Assembly (NCBI RefSeq): GCF_008035925.1
Contig: NZ_CP036264.1
Span: 142,996-206,995 of the forward strand
Length of the DNA: 64,000 bases
Source of the DNA: Stieleria maiorica
Lineage (GTDB): Bacteria; Planctomycetota; Planctomycetia; Pirellulales; Pirellulaceae
Direction: 5' to 3'
The translations under genes and the position numbers were made by a program. The notes beneath the pieces were generated by a model. That model had not been told where the DNA came from. It saw only the letters and a list, made by a program, of their open reading frames with translations, and searched no databases. Of the stretch, positions 7,688 through 17,515 are shown in pieces. The first letter of the stretch is position 1. Every line of letters starts with the position of its first letter.

Positions 7688-9366
7688 CCGAGTCGCATAT
7701 ACCCGACCGGGGCGATACCACGACGCCGGCCGATGGAGATCCGTCGTCGTCGGTCGATGCGACGCTTTCACTCGGCGGCGGCGGTCAGGCGTTCCCCTAT
7801 CCGGCCCTTGCGCTCGACCCCGAGGGCAGCGGGTGGTGGGGTTGGATCGACCGGGCGACCGAGCGGCTGACGAGCTTGTTGAATCCGATTCTGGTCAAGG
7901 AAGCCCGTCAATCGCTCAAGAGCAAACAGTTCCTGATCACGTTCTTTTGCTTGCTGGCCGCGTCGTGTGCTTGGACGATCATGGGGATCGTGTTCAACGC
8001 GCCGGATGTTTATTACATCCCGACCGGCGACACGATGATGATCGGCTACTTTTTGATCCTGTCGATTTCGATGTTCGCCTTCGTCCCCTTGGTGGCGTTT
8101 CGGTCCCTGGCGGCCGAATTGGATGAAGGCACGTACGAGATGTTGGCGATCACGCGGCTGACGGCCTGGGGGATCGTGTCGGGCAAGATGAACAGTGCCG
8201 TGCTGCAGATGTTGATCTACTTTTCCGCGATCGTGCCCTGTTTGGCGTTTTGTTATCTGCTGCGCGGGATCGGGTTGCTGACCATCGTCTTGGTGGTCGC
8301 CATCATCTTTATCACCGCGATGGTTTTGACCGCGTTGGCGCTGGTGCTGTCGACGTTGGCCAAGGGGCGAACGTTGCAAACGTTTCTGCTGGTCGCCTTG
8401 GTCGCGTTCATCGTATTCGTCGAATTTGTGTGCTGTGGATTCGTGTTTTCGATGGTCCTGCCGGAGCAATGGAGTGGAACCTGGTTTGGGTTTCTGTCCT
8501 CGTTCACCGTTGCGGCGTCGTTTGTGGTCCTGTTCGTTGCCGCAGCGGCGGCTCGGATCGCCCCGGTCACCGAGAACCGATCGACGCGGTTGCGAGTGAT
8601 TTTGTTTTGCCAGCAAGCGATCTGGGTGGTGACGATCGCGTATGCCGCCTGGGCGACCGGCGACCTCGAATGGATCAACGATGGTTTGTTGTACTTGGGG
8701 ATCTTCTGGTTGCTGGTCGGGATGTTCATGTGCGGCGAGTCGTCGGAGCTCAGCCCCCGCGTCCGCCGCGGTCTGCCGGCGACCTACGCGACCCGCATGT
8801 TGTTCACGTGGTGGATGCCCGGACCGGGGACCGGATTCATGTTCGTCGTCGCGACCGGTGTGGCAGGGCTGGTGGTGCTGGCCGGCGTGGCGGTTTTCGG
8901 CAGCCAGATGGGGGCGGCGCGAGCGACAGGGCCGGACACACCGGTGCTGAGTTTTGCGGCGATGATGACCGGGTACCTGCTGGGGTATTTGGGTGCGATT
9001 CGGTTGCTGTCGATGCCTTTTTTGAAGCGGTTCGGCCCTTCCTTTGTCGCCCCCCTGGTTGCGGCGATCGTCGTCTATTTCATGGGGGTGATCGTGCCGG
9101 CGATCATCGATGTCGCTCTGCAAGGTCGCATCTCCATGAACTATTCCGCACTGCATGCGAGCAACTGGATGTGGACTTGGAATGAAGCGTTTAGCTCGCG
9201 GGGGTTGCCGGCGGAGGTGGCGATTTTGATCCTAGCGGTGGGGTCGGGGGTGCTAGCAATCAATCTGATCCTGCTGTTCCGCGAGTTTCGACTGCGGAAA
9301 ATCGCGGTCCCGATGCGGGTGAAGCAGGATTTCGCCGACCAGTCGGTAACGAACTCGTCTGAATGA
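7684..9366 (+). CDS. ABC-2 type transporter permease
   Basis: The 560-residue product starts at ATG 7684, overlapping the ATPase stop by ATGA. About 80 polar residues precede the conserved entry LLNPILVKEARQSLKSKQFL, which is characteristic of planctomycete ABC-2 permeases. Many hydrophobic helices follow (for example FLITFFCLLAASCAWTIMGI, LTIVLVVAIIFITAMVLTAL and LLVGMFMCGESSE preceded by a helix), in the order of 10-12 in all. It is the membrane channel for the upstream ATPase and the last gene of the 4060-9366 operon. Substrate unknown. Confidence 0.9.
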   Translation: MTESHIPDRGDTTTPADGDPSSSVDATLSLGGGGQAFPYPALALDPEGSGWWGWIDRATERLTSLLNPILVKEARQSLKSKQFLITFFCLLAASCAWTIMGIVFNAPDVYYIPTGDTMMIGYFLILSISMFAFVPLVAFRSLAAELDEGTYEMLAITRLTAWGIVSGKMNSAVLQMLIYFSAIVPCLAFCYLLRGIGLLTIVLVVAIIFITAMVLTALALVLSTLAKGRTLQTFLLVALVAFIVFVEFVCCGFVFSMVLPEQWSGTWFGFLSSFTVAASFVVLFVAAAAARIAPVTENRSTRLRVILFCQQAIWVVTIAYAAWATGDLEWINDGLLYLGIFWLLVGMFMCGESSELSPRVRRGLPATYATRMLFTWWMPGPGTGFMFVVATGVAGLVVLAGVAVFGSQMGAARATGPDTPVLSFAAMMTGYLLGYLGAIRLLSMPFLKRFGPSFVAPLVAAIVVYFMGVIVPAIIDVALQGRISMNYSALHASNWMWTWNEAFSSRGLPAEVAILILAVGSGVLAINLILLFREFRLRKIAVPMRVKQDFADQSVTNSSE

Positions 9367-9425
9367 GCGGCCGGTGTTAAATTGCTACTCGCCTGACGCC
9401 CCCATCACCCGAAACGGAGTTCAAC

Positions 9426-12400
9426 GTGTCGCGATCTCAAAGCCAAGTGGAAAAACTTCGGAAAGTCCTCGCGTCGCGACGCAATTCCGGGGATCTAGGT
9501 CAGTTGATGTCGCTCTTCGGCGACGACGGCGATTGGTTCGACGAACCGGAATTTGATGCTCTGGATCCCAAGTCGTGGATCGACTGGCTGCGAGAGCTCA
9601 AGGGGCAGTTTCCCGGTTCGGTGCAAACCGCGCATGTTCGCTCGAAAAGGGAGCGGTCCACGCGGGCGGATATTCGAATCGATCGGGTGTATGACTGCGG
9701 AGAAATGCAGGGGACGTGGAGCAAGGATGGGAAGGTCCACAACGTCTACTTGTCCGTTGACGAGGAATCTTCGCCGGCCGGATGCAACTGCGAGGAATCC
9801 GAGGGGATGGACCCCTGTTTGCATTGCTATCAATTCATTATTCACGCGATCGAGCAACTGGATCAGGATCGGAGCTTGCGGGCCAAGATCGAGCGTGACC
9901 AGATGCTGTCGGAGGAACCGCCGCGGGAATCGTTTCTGCCGGACCCCTCGGCGATCGCCATCGCTCAGCTGAATCAGATCGTTGCCGACCAGAACGACCT
10001 GTTTTCGGACGTCGTCGATCGCGATGACGATTTGCTGCCGCCGCTTGCCGAGTCGGTTCCGCAGCGCGTGCTGTGGGATTTCAGTGAGAGTCGTGGGGGG
10101 TACCTGTCGATCCAGCCACTGCTTCAGCAAAAAAAGAAACGTGGTGACGGGTACACCAAAGGCAAAAAGATTCGATTAGACCACTTGCTAAACGATCGTT
10201 CGATTCCGCTGTCCGAAGCCGACCAGCGGGTGGTGGGCCTGATCGAACGGAACACAAGCTACTACAGTCAGTACGGGTACGAATTGGATCCGGTGGCCGC
10301 GCTCGAACAGTTGGTCGGGCAGGACAATGTCGCCTGGGACCGCGAACCGATCCGTGTGCAAACCTATCCGAATTATCTTGCCATCGGATCTGCCGACGAC
10401 AGCTTTCGCATTTTGTTCTGCGACGAAATGGGCGGAACGTTCCTTACCCAAGTGATCGTCTCCCGCGAAGCCTTCTTGCGATTCGATTTGCAGAACAACA
10501 GGATCCTGATCGGCCACGCGACCGAGGCGGAATCCGATTTGATTCGTTCCCTGGTTCAATTGCCGCCGGTTTCCCGGAATCGTCTCGAAGAGTTAGTTCA
10601 GCCGTTGGTCAAGTTTCAGAAGCGGTTGTCCGTTCTGTTGCCGCCTTCGACCGCGGGCACGATCCGGTTGGCCGAAGGCCGTCCGGCGATTCTGCTGCGC
10701 AGCCGTGCCGACGGTCGGCTGGATTTCGGGATCCGTATCCGCGACGCCGCCGGGGTGTTGCGGCGTCCGTTGTCCGATCCGATGGTGGTGGCCACCGAGA
10801 TTGACGGTCAGAAAGTGCAGCTCGTTCGCACGGTGACGCACGAATCCGAACAGATCGACCGGTTGCTTGCTCGTTGGGGATTGTCGATCGATCCCGAAGA
10901 CGGGTTCGGGACGATCGAAGATTTCGGTGTCGCGTTACGCTTGATCGAGGACCTGCAATCGCCCGAAAGCGACGTCGAAGTTTTGTGGGACCGCACGGGT
11001 GAGAAGCCGGTCACGGTGCTCGGCAATCTGTCCAGCAGCAACGTCAAGGTCGACATCACCAACAAACGCAACTGGTTCGGAATCACCGGGGAATGCACGT
11101 TCGGCGAACATTCGATGCCGCTGGGCGACTTGATCAACGGGCTTCCCGACGACGATCAAACGGGCATCGGCGATTACATCAAACTGGCCGACGGGCAGTG
11201 GGCTAGGATCTCCGCGGGGCTGCGTCAGCGGCTCAAGCGACTGCAGGCGGCAACGCACACCGATCGCAAGACGCTTAAACTGGACGCGACCGCGGCCCCG
11301 GCGATCCGCGAACTGGTCGATGCCGACGTCGCCGTTAAAGCCAGTCGGGCGTGGGAGAAGTGCGTCAAACGTCTGGCCAAAGCGGAAAAGCTTGACCCGG
11401 CCGTGCCGAAAGGCTTGGATGCCGATTTGCGGGACTACCAGGTCGACGGCTTCAAGTGGCTGCGGAAATTGGCCGAGTGGGGCGTCGGCGGGATCTTGGC
11501 CGACGACATGGGGCTGGGCAAAACTCTGCAAACCCTGGCCGTCCTGTTGGATCGATCCGCCGACGGCCCGGCGCTGGTGATCGCGCCGACCAGTGTCGGA
11601 TTCAATTGGCAGCGTGAAGCCGAGCGATTCGCACCCGGTTTGGACGTTCACTTGTACCGAGAAACCGAACGCGGCGAGTTCCTGCCATCGGTCGGCCCTG
11701 GTTCCCTGGTGATCTGCAGCTACGGATTGGCGCTGCGAGATGCCGAGGCGCTTGCCGGTGTGAATTGGTCAACGATGGTGTTGGACGAAGCCCAGGCGAT
11801 CAAGAACAGCCGCAGCAAAACCAGCAAGGCGATCGCCGGGATCGACGCCGACTGGACGGTCGCGCTGACGGGAACGCCGGTGGAAAACCATCTCGGTGAA
11901 TTGTGGAGCCTGTTCCACGTCGTGTCGCCGGGTGTCTTCGGCGGCTGGGAGCATTTTCGCAAACGCTTCGCCGCCCCGATCGAAAAGGAAGGCAGCCAGC
12001 CGGCGCGGCGGGCATTGGCCGAACGATTGAAACCCTTCGTGTTGCGGCGGACCAAATCCGAAGTGTTGACGGAATTGCCGCCCCGTACCGAGATGAACCT
12101 GTACGTCGACTTGAGTCCGGCCGAACGCGCCGAGTACGAGAAGGTGCGTTTGGCGGCGATCGGCGAAATCGATTCGATCGAAGCCCTGCCACACATCCAG
12201 GATCAACGCTTCAAGATCCTCGCGCTGATGACCCGGTTGCGGCAAATCGCCTGCCATGCGGGTTTGGTCAACGAGCAGTGGACCGATTCGTCGGCCAAGC
12301 TGGACCAGCTCTGTGAAACGCTGGACAGCCTGCGCGAGGAAGGTCACCGGGCGCTGGTGTTCAGCCAATTCACCGAACACTTGGGTTTGATCCGCCGGGC

Positions 12401-12800
12401 GCTCGAGGAGCGTGGATTCAGCTACCAGTACTTGGACGGATCGACGCCGGCCAAGGCCCGCCAGGTGGCCGTCGACGAATTCCAATCCGGCAGCGCCGAT
12501 GTCTTCCTGATCTCGCTGAAAGCCGGCGGAACCGGGCTGAATCTGACCGCGGCCGACTACGTGATCCACATGGACCCCTGGTGGAATCCGGCCGTCGAAG
12601 ACCAGGCGACCGACCGGGCCCACCGGATGGGGCAAGACAAACCCGTGATGGTGTACCGGATCGTCGCCCGGGGCACGATCGAAGAAGAGATTCTGGCGCT
12701 GCACGAATCCAAACGCGATCTGGTCGCCGGCGTGATGGAGGGGACCGAGGCGGCCGCCAAACTGTCCAACGACGACTTGATTCGCATGCTCCGCGGCTGA
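9426..12800 (+). CDS. SNF2-family DNA helicase/translocase with SWIM zinc finger
   Basis: The product has 1,124 residues from GTG 9426, with CGGAG a few bases upstream. A SWIM zinc-binding motif C-x-C-x8-C-x-H is visible at C120, C122, C131 and H133. The middle 400 residues hold a region found in bacterial SWI/SNF proteins. The helicase core follows: ILADDMGLGKTLQTLAVL (motif I, about residue 690), VLDEAQ (motif II, DEAQ instead of DEAH), TGTPVENHLGELWSL (motif III), and the C-terminal RecA-like half with LVFSQFTEH, LISLKAGGTGLNLTAADYV and QATDRAHRMGQ (motif VI). Such proteins translocate on duplex DNA and remodel DNA-protein complexes, including RNA polymerase (RapA-like). It appears monocistronic and no defence genes are adjacent. 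Confidence 0.94.
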   Translation: MSRSQSQVEKLRKVLASRRNSGDLGQLMSLFGDDGDWFDEPEFDALDPKSWIDWLRELKGQFPGSVQTAHVRSKRERSTRADIRIDRVYDCGEMQGTWSKDGKVHNVYLSVDEESSPAGCNCEESEGMDPCLHCYQFIIHAIEQLDQDRSLRAKIERDQMLSEEPPRESFLPDPSAIAIAQLNQIVADQNDLFSDVVDRDDDLLPPLAESVPQRVLWDFSESRGGYLSIQPLLQQKKKRGDGYTKGKKIRLDHLLNDRSIPLSEADQRVVGLIERNTSYYSQYGYELDPVAALEQLVGQDNVAWDREPIRVQTYPNYLAIGSADDSFRILFCDEMGGTFLTQVIVSREAFLRFDLQNNRILIGHATEAESDLIRSLVQLPPVSRNRLEELVQPLVKFQKRLSVLLPPSTAGTIRLAEGRPAILLRSRADGRLDFGIRIRDAAGVLRRPLSDPMVVATEIDGQKVQLVRTVTHESEQIDRLLARWGLSIDPEDGFGTIEDFGVALRLIEDLQSPESDVEVLWDRTGEKPVTVLGNLSSSNVKVDITNKRNWFGITGECTFGEHSMPLGDLINGLPDDDQTGIGDYIKLADGQWARISAGLRQRLKRLQAATHTDRKTLKLDATAAPAIRELVDADVAVKASRAWEKCVKRLAKAEKLDPAVPKGLDADLRDYQVDGFKWLRKLAEWGVGGILADDMGLGKTLQTLAVLLDRSADGPALVIAPTSVGFNWQREAERFAPGLDVHLYRETERGEFLPSVGPGSLVICSYGLALRDAEALAGVNWSTMVLDEAQAIKNSRSKTSKAIAGIDADWTVALTGTPVENHLGELWSLFHVVSPGVFGGWEHFRKRFAAPIEKEGSQPARRALAERLKPFVLRRTKSEVLTELPPRTEMNLYVDLSPAERAEYEKVRLAAIGEIDSIEALPHIQDQRFKILALMTRLRQIACHAGLVNEQWTDSSAKLDQLCETLDSLREEGHRALVFSQFTEHLGLIRRALEERGFSYQYLDGSTPAKARQVAVDEFQSGSADVFLISLKAGGTGLNLTAADYVIHMDPWWNPAVEDQATDRAHRMGQDKPVMVYRIVARGTIEEEILALHESKRDLVAGVMEGTEAAAKLSNDDLIRMLRG

Positions 12801-12970
12801 CGGTTTTGTTGATTTACTCGCCCGCAGCGCGAGCAAGGGGCGGCAATTCTCCGCGGCCCCGTCGATGACACTGCGACCCCGGCTGGTTATCCTGTCGGCG
12901 GCCCGTCGCTCGGCGACGCAGCCTGAGAAACCAATGTCGAAGTCCAATCCTGTTTGGGAAGCCGGAAACC

Positions 12971-14242
12971 GTGAGCGAAATCGTAGACGTCGAAGTGCCG
13001 ACCGTGGGTGAATCCATCACCGAAGTCCAACTGGGCACCTGGATCAAATCCGAAGGCGATTGGGTCGACGAGGGCGAAGATCTTGTCGAGATCGAAACGG
13101 AGAAGGCCTCGGTTCAACTGCCCGCGCCGGCCGCCGGATTCCTGGAAAACATCAGCAAGGAATCCGAAGACTTTGCCGAGATCGGCGAGGTGATCGCAAA
13201 GATTCGCGTCGCCCCACGCCCCGACGGAGACGCCGGCACGTCCGGCGGCGGAAATGATGCGGCGCAGTCCAGCTCGGCGGCGACCTCCGCCGGCTCCGAC
13301 GCCAGTTTTGTGATGCCGGCTGCCCAACGCCTGCTGGATGAAAACGGGCTGTCCGCATCCGATGTCCCCGCAACCGGACCCGGCAGCCGGCTGCTCAAAG
13401 AAGACGTCCTGAAGTTTCTCGAACAGGGCGGCGCAGCATCCAAGCCGAAACCAGCGGAGAAGCCCCCGGCGTCAAAACCCGCCACTTCGACCGCCGTCGC
13501 GGCCAGCAAACCGGCCAGCACTCTGGTGACCGGCGCGCCCGATCGCAGCGAAGAGGTCAAACCGCTCAGCATGCTCCGCCGCACGATCGCGTCGCGGCTG
13601 GTCAGCGCCCAACAAACCGCGGCCTTGTTGACGACGTTCAACGAAATCGACATGAAGCCCGTGATGGATCTGCGCAAAAAGTACAAGGACGCCTTCCAGG
13701 AAAAGCACGGCGTCAAGCTCGGTTTCATGTCGTTCTTTGCCAAGGCCAGCGTCGAAGCGCTGCGACGATTCCCGGCGGTCAACGCGGAAATCCGCGACGA
13801 CAGCGCGATCTATCGCAATTACCAGGACATCGGGATCGCGATGGGCGGCGGCAAGGGATTGGTCGTGCCGATCGTCCGCAACACCGAACGCCTGTCGTTT
13901 GCCGAAATCGAATGGACCATCGCCGACTTTTCCAAACAAGCGGTCGAAAACCGGTTGCAAGCCGAAGACCTGATCGGCGGAACGTTCACGATCAGCAACG
14001 GTGGGATCTACGGGTCGCTGCTGAGCACCCCGATCGTCAATCCGCCGCAAAGCGGCATCCTGGGACTGCACTCGATCCAAGATCGTCCCGTGGCGATCGA
14101 CGGCAAAGTCGAAATCCGGCCGATGATGTACGTCGCGCTGACCTACGATCACCGCATCGTCGACGGACGCGAAGCCGTCAGCTTCTTGCGCACCATCAAA
14201 GAAGTGATCGAAGACCCGGCGCGGCTGTTCTTGGAGCTTTAG
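12971..14242 (+). CDS. sucB: Dihydrolipoyllysine succinyltransferase (E2 of 2-oxoglutarate dehydrogenase)
   Basis: The product has 423 residues from GTG 12971. The N-terminal lipoyl domain has the lipoylated lysine in [14 protein letters not shown] (about residue 43). An Ala/Pro/Ser linker follows, then a peripheral-subunit-binding domain ([20 protein letters not shown] through [13 protein letters not shown]), a second linker, and the catalytic domain ending in the DHRIVDG active-site motif and the C-terminus DPARLFLEL, which is typical of succinyltransferases. It transfers succinyl groups from E1 to CoA in the TCA cycle. E1 and E3 genes are not adjacent. The lipoate it needs could be made by LipA encoded at 25421-26341. 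Confidence 0.95.
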   Translation: MSEIVDVEVPTVGESITEVQLGTWIKSEGDWVDEGEDLVEIETEKASVQLPAPAAGFLENISKESEDFAEIGEVIAKIRVAPRPDGDAGTSGGGNDAAQSSSAATSAGSDASFVMPAAQRLLDENGLSASDVPATGPGSRLLKEDVLKFLEQGGAASKPKPAEKPPASKPATSTAVAASKPASTLVTGAPDRSEEVKPLSMLRRTIASRLVSAQQTAALLTTFNEIDMKPVMDLRKKYKDAFQEKHGVKLGFMSFFAKASVEALRRFPAVNAEIRDDSAIYRNYQDIGIAMGGGKGLVVPIVRNTERLSFAEIEWTIADFSKQAVENRLQAEDLIGGTFTISNGGIYGSLLSTPIVNPPQSGILGLHSIQDRPVAIDGKVEIRPMMYVALTYDHRIVDGREAVSFLRTIKEVIEDPARLFLEL

Positions 14243-14302
14243 GAGAGTTTCAGGTTTCGAGTTTCAAGTTCCAAGTCAGTTGCCGGCTGGCTGGAAGATG
14301 GG

Positions 14303-14408
14303 TTGGTCAAAAAATGGGCTGGTCGAAAAATGGGAAAACCCCAGGGGAGTCGCTTGCGGCGGTCGGGCGACCGCCCGTCATTTTTTGACCACCAAAGTTT
14401 TTGACCTT
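14303..14408. repeat. GGTCAAAAAATG paired-box element, copy B
   Basis: Boxes lie at 14305-14316 and 14321-14332 (GGTCGAAAAATG), with inverted boxes at 14379-14390 and 14395-14406 (slightly degenerate, AAGTTTTTGACC). The 16-bp spacing is kept in both arms. The 46-bp core carries its own perfect hairpin (see the terminator entry). Confidence 0.88.
14358..14386 (+). terminator. Probable intrinsic terminator of sucB inside element B
   Basis: The perfect inverted repeat GGCGGTCG / CGACCGCC (14358-14365 with 14368-14375) is followed after five bases by TTTTTT, supplied by the first right-hand box of the repeat element. It lies 115 bases downstream of the sucB stop. Confidence 0.55.
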
Positions 14409-14463
14409 TCCGCCTGTTCCCAGGCGAAGTCGCCGGAACGAGGCCAAAACTTGAAACCTGAAA

Positions 14464-15270
14464 TCAACCCAACTCCCCGCTTCGTCGGGCGCTCGTTTCG
14501 ACCGCGTTGATCAGTGCGGCCCGCAGCCCCTTCTCCTCGAGAACTTTCAGTGCGGCGATGGTGGTGCCCCCGGGGCTGGCGACGGCGTCCTTGAGTTCGC
14601 CGGGATGACGTCCGGTTTCCATCACCATCTTGGCGGTGCCCAGGACCGTTTGGGCGGCCAGCGTCATCGCCAGCGGTCGGGGCAACCCGGCCAGCACGCC
14701 GCCATCGGCCAGGGCTTCGATCACCAAGCAGATGTAGGCCGGTCCGGAACCGCTTAATCCGGTCACCGCGTCCATTTGGTTTTCGGCGACCTGGGCGACT
14801 GTTCCGACGCCCGCCAGTGCTTGCCGGATCCACTGACAATCCTCGTCGGTGACGCCCGCGGCGACGCAAAACGCGCTCGCCCCCGCACCGACCAGGCTGG
14901 GTGTGTTGGGCATTACGCGGATGACACGCTGGTGGCCGGCGTGGTCGCAGAGCGTTTTCAGCGGGACGCCCGCGGCGATCGAAACGACCAGCGTGGGCCG
15001 GTCGACCGTTTTTGCGATTCCCGCGGCGACGTCGGGAACCAGATACGGTTTAACGGCCAGCAAAAAGACGTCTGTCCCGGCGGCGTGGTCACGGACTTGC
15101 TCGCCCGTGGCGACGTCCGGGTGTTGCTGGGCCCACCACTGCCGGCATTCGGGGTTGGGGTCGATGATCGTCAATTGGTCGGCCGCAGCGAAACCGGAGG
15201 CGAGCATTCCGCCGACCAGGGCGCGTCCCATTTGCCCCCCGCCGACGACGACGACATTCGCTTTTTTCAT
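14464..15270 (-). CDS. proC: Pyrroline-5-carboxylate reductase
   Basis: The product has 268 residues from ATG 15268-15270, preceded on the minus strand by GGAGAAG. The N-terminal Rossmann motif reads VVVVGGGQMGRALVGGM. The C-terminal dimerisation and proline-binding domain contains ENQMDAVTGLSGSGPAYICL, the ProC signature region, and SPGGTTIAAL. It catalyses the NAD(P)H-dependent last step of proline synthesis. It is divergent from argB, with about 190 bp between the starts. An upstream in-frame extension (to 15387) has no family-like residues and was not used. Confidence 0.95.
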   Translation of the reverse strand: MKKANVVVVGGGQMGRALVGGMLASGFAAADQLTIIDPNPECRQWWAQQHPDVATGEQVRDHAAGTDVFLLAVKPYLVPDVAAGIAKTVDRPTLVVSIAAGVPLKTLCDHAGHQRVIRVMPNTPSLVGAGASAFCVAAGVTDEDCQWIRQALAGVGTVAQVAENQMDAVTGLSGSGPAYICLVIEALADGGVLAGLPRPLAMTLAAQTVLGTAKMVMETGRHPGELKDAVASPGGTTIAALKVLEEKGLRAALINAVETSARRSGELG

Positions 15271-15365
15271 CAAGATTTCTTCTCCAAAGGATGCACGAGG
15301 GGGCCGGGATTTGGTCGGCGGCGCGGTTCTTTCCAGATACCTGGGGCCATCGGGCCGGCACGCAA

Positions 15366-15394
15366 TTGACCCCCATCGGGCGGGCACCTAGCAT
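15366..15394 (+). promoter_or_regulatory. Probable argB promoter
   Basis: TTGACC at 15366-15371 and TAGCAT at 15389-15394 are separated by exactly 17 bp. The start of transcription would be near 15401, about 60 bases upstream of the argB GTG. Confidence 0.5.
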
Positions 15395-15462
15395 GGTCCG
15401 TTTTTCGTTTCGCCCATTTCGACATGCACAGTTTAACCTTCCCACGGTTTGGAGTCTCCCGC

Positions 15463-16326
15463 GTGCAAGAAGCGATTGCCAAAGCAGATACCCTCATCGA
15501 AGCGATGGGATGGATTCGCAAGTTCCGCGGCAAGACGACCGTGATCAAGCTGGGCGGCAGCGTCCTGGATGACGAAAATGCCCTGATGCACATCTTGTTG
15601 GATGTGATTTTTATGGAAACGGTGGGCATGAAGCCGGTCGTCGTCCACGGCGGGGGGAAAGCGATCAACCGTGCCTTGGCCGAATCCAACGTCGAACCGA
15701 AGTTCATTCACGGCCGCCGCTACACCGACGATTCGACGCTGGAGGTCGTCCGCAGGGTGTTGGCCGGTGAGGTCAATCAGTTTTTGACCGACGAGATCGA
15801 ACGGCTCGGCGGCCGGGCGATGAATCTGTCGGTGCACAGCACCAACGTGTTGTTCGGCGAGCAGTTGAAACTCGACAGCGGCGAAGACTTGGGGCACGTC
15901 GGCCGGGTGACCGAAGTCGACCGCAGCGTCATCGAAGGGCTGTTGTACACCGACCAGGTCCCGGTGATCCCCAGTTTTTGCGAAGGCAAAGATGGGCGTG
16001 GTTACAACGTCAATGCGGACACCGCGGCGATGGCGGTTGCCCAGGCGCTCGGGGCCGAAAAGCTCGTTTTCCTTTCCGATGTCAACGGCGTTCGCATGGA
16101 CAAGGATGATCCCGACACGATCATCCACTCGCTCAGCGAAACCGAAGCCCGCGCCTTGATCGACTCCGGACACATCGCCTCGGGTATGATTCCCAAAGTC
16201 GAAGCGTGTTTGGAAACGCTCGGCCGAGGCGTCGGCAAGGTGCACATTGTCGACGGACGATTGCGACATTCGCTGCTGTTGGAAATCTACACCTCCGAAG
16301 GCGTCGGTACCGAAATCTACAAGTAA
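15463..16326 (+). CDS. argB: Acetylglutamate kinase
   Basis: The product has 287 residues from GTG 15463, which has GGAG eight bases upstream and starts exactly where the family does ([20 protein letters not shown]). An ATG at 15424 would add 13 residues without a ribosome site. Signature segments are [26 protein letters not shown] and [20 protein letters not shown], then [11 protein letters not shown] and [10 protein letters not shown]. It phosphorylates N-acetylglutamate, the second step of arginine synthesis. argF follows 59 bases downstream in the same direction, so the two are probably co-transcribed. Confidence 0.96.
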   Translation: MQEAIAKADTLIEAMGWIRKFRGKTTVIKLGGSVLDDENALMHILLDVIFMETVGMKPVVVHGGGKAINRALAESNVEPKFIHGRRYTDDSTLEVVRRVLAGEVNQFLTDEIERLGGRAMNLSVHSTNVLFGEQLKLDSGEDLGHVGRVTEVDRSVIEGLLYTDQVPVIPSFCEGKDGRGYNVNADTAAMAVAQALGAEKLVFLSDVNGVRMDKDDPDTIIHSLSETEARALIDSGHIASGMIPKVEACLETLGRGVGKVHIVDGRLRHSLLLEIYTSEGVGTEIYK

Positions 16327-16385
16327 CTAACCTTGTCGTGCCAATGCACGTTTCTCATCACGCTGGCAAGTGAGCCGTTCTTCTC

Positions 16386-17321
16386 ATGCAACACTTCCTA
16401 TCCCTGTTCGACATCAGTCCCGACGACTTGAAGCTGATTCTGAGGACAGCCGGCGTCGTCAAACAAAAGTTGGCCGCCGGTGATCGTCCCAACATCTTGA
16501 AAAACAAAGTCATCGCACTGCTGTTTGAAAAACCGAGTCTGCGCACCCGAGTCAGTTTCGAGGCGGGGATGGCACAGCTGGGCGGCGAGAGTCTGTTTCT
16601 CGGTTCCGATGTCGGCTGGGGAAAACGCGAGTCACCGTCCGACTTTACCAACGTGCTCGGCCAATTCGTCGACGCCGTCGTGTGTCGTGCCAAGCAGCAC
16701 GCCCAGGTCGAATTGTTGGCCAGTTTTGACGCCATGCCGGTCATCAACGGCCTGACCGACCTGTGTCATCCCTGCCAAGCATTGGCGGACGTCTTGACGA
16801 TCGAAGAGGCGTTCGGCTCCTACGCCGGCAAACATCTCGTGTTCGTCGGTGATGGCAACAACGTGTCACAGTCCCTGGCGCTGATCTGTGCGATGTTGCA
16901 AATGCGATTCACATTGGCCTGTCCCGAAGGCTACGAGATGGATGCGGATTGGTTGGCAAAGATCAATGCCAGCTATCCGAACGCCCAAATCGAAACGTTG
17001 CATGATCCCGCCGCCGCCGTCAAAACGGCCGATGCGATCTACACCGATGTTTGGACCAGCATGGGGCAAGAGGCCGAGGTGGTCGCGCGCCGCCAGGCCT
17101 TCAAACCGTTCCAGCTGGACAAGACATTGCTCGACGCCGCTCCTTCGACGGCCCGCGTCCTGCATTGCCTGCCGGCCGTCCGTGGCGAAGAAATCACCGA
17201 CGAGGTGATCGACGGGGATCAAAGCGACATCGTCCGTCAGGCCGGAAACCGGATGCACGCCCAGAAGGGCCTGCTGGTCTGGCTGCTCGGCCGGGATTGG
17301 ATCAGCAAACACGTCCGTTGA
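16386..17321 (+). CDS. argF: Ornithine carbamoyltransferase
   Basis: The product has 311 residues. The carbamoyl-phosphate-binding motif reads SLRTR (residues 51-55) instead of the usual STRTR, followed by VSFEAG. The ornithine-side motifs [14 protein letters not shown] and [14 protein letters not shown] are intact. It makes citrulline from ornithine and carbamoyl phosphate in the cytoplasm. It lies downstream of argB, so the window holds two arginine-pathway genes side by side. The T-to-L change in the binding loop occurs next to otherwise standard residues and probably does not abolish activity. Confidence 0.95.
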   Translation: MQHFLSLFDISPDDLKLILRTAGVVKQKLAAGDRPNILKNKVIALLFEKPSLRTRVSFEAGMAQLGGESLFLGSDVGWGKRESPSDFTNVLGQFVDAVVCRAKQHAQVELLASFDAMPVINGLTDLCHPCQALADVLTIEEAFGSYAGKHLVFVGDGNNVSQSLALICAMLQMRFTLACPEGYEMDADWLAKINASYPNAQIETLHDPAAAVKTADAIYTDVWTSMGQEAEVVARRQAFKPFQLDKTLLDAAPSTARVLHCLPAVRGEEITDEVIDGDQSDIVRQAGNRMHAQKGLLVWLLGRDWISKHVR

Positions 17322-17330
17322 GAAACTCGG

Positions 17331-17397
17331 ACGTAGCGACGCTCGCCAGAGCGTGGAGCACCACAGCGGAACCACCTTCTGGCGAAGGTAGCTACGT
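17331..17397. repeat. Inverted GTAGC..GCCAGA repeat after argF
   Basis: The left arm ACGTAGCGACGCTCGCCAGA (17331-17350) matches, inverted, TCTGGCGAAGGTAGCTACGT (17378-17397) at 16 of 20 positions, giving a hairpin with a 27-base loop about ten bases after the argF stop. A second copy of the left arm with the following GCGTGG occurs at 30818-30842. Confidence 0.75.
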
Positions 17398-17515
17398 TTG
17401 ATCTACGATGAGTGCGATTCTGTGCACATCGCCGATACCGCCTCGATCAGGACCTGACGTTCCGGCGAGCGACTCGGACGCCCCGTTTCTACCCACCACC
17501 CCACACAACCCCTCC

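Larger units (their letters stand above)
14245..14466. repeat. Inverted pair of TTTCAGGTTTC(A/G)AGTTT arms around copy B
   Basis: The left arm at 14245-14265 (GAGTTTCAGGTTTCGAGTTTC) is matched, inverted, at 14446-14466 (17 of 21 positions), where it runs into the proC stop codon. The pair encloses the GGTCAAAAAATG element copy B, so two repeat types are nested between the convergent sucB and proC genes. Confidence 0.7.

Noticed and set aside
9426..12800. SNF2 helicase as a defence (DISARM- or BREX-like) component
   Set aside because: No methyltransferase, phospholipase D or other defence partner is adjacent; the neighbours are an ABC operon and sucB, so a housekeeping remodeller is the simpler reading.
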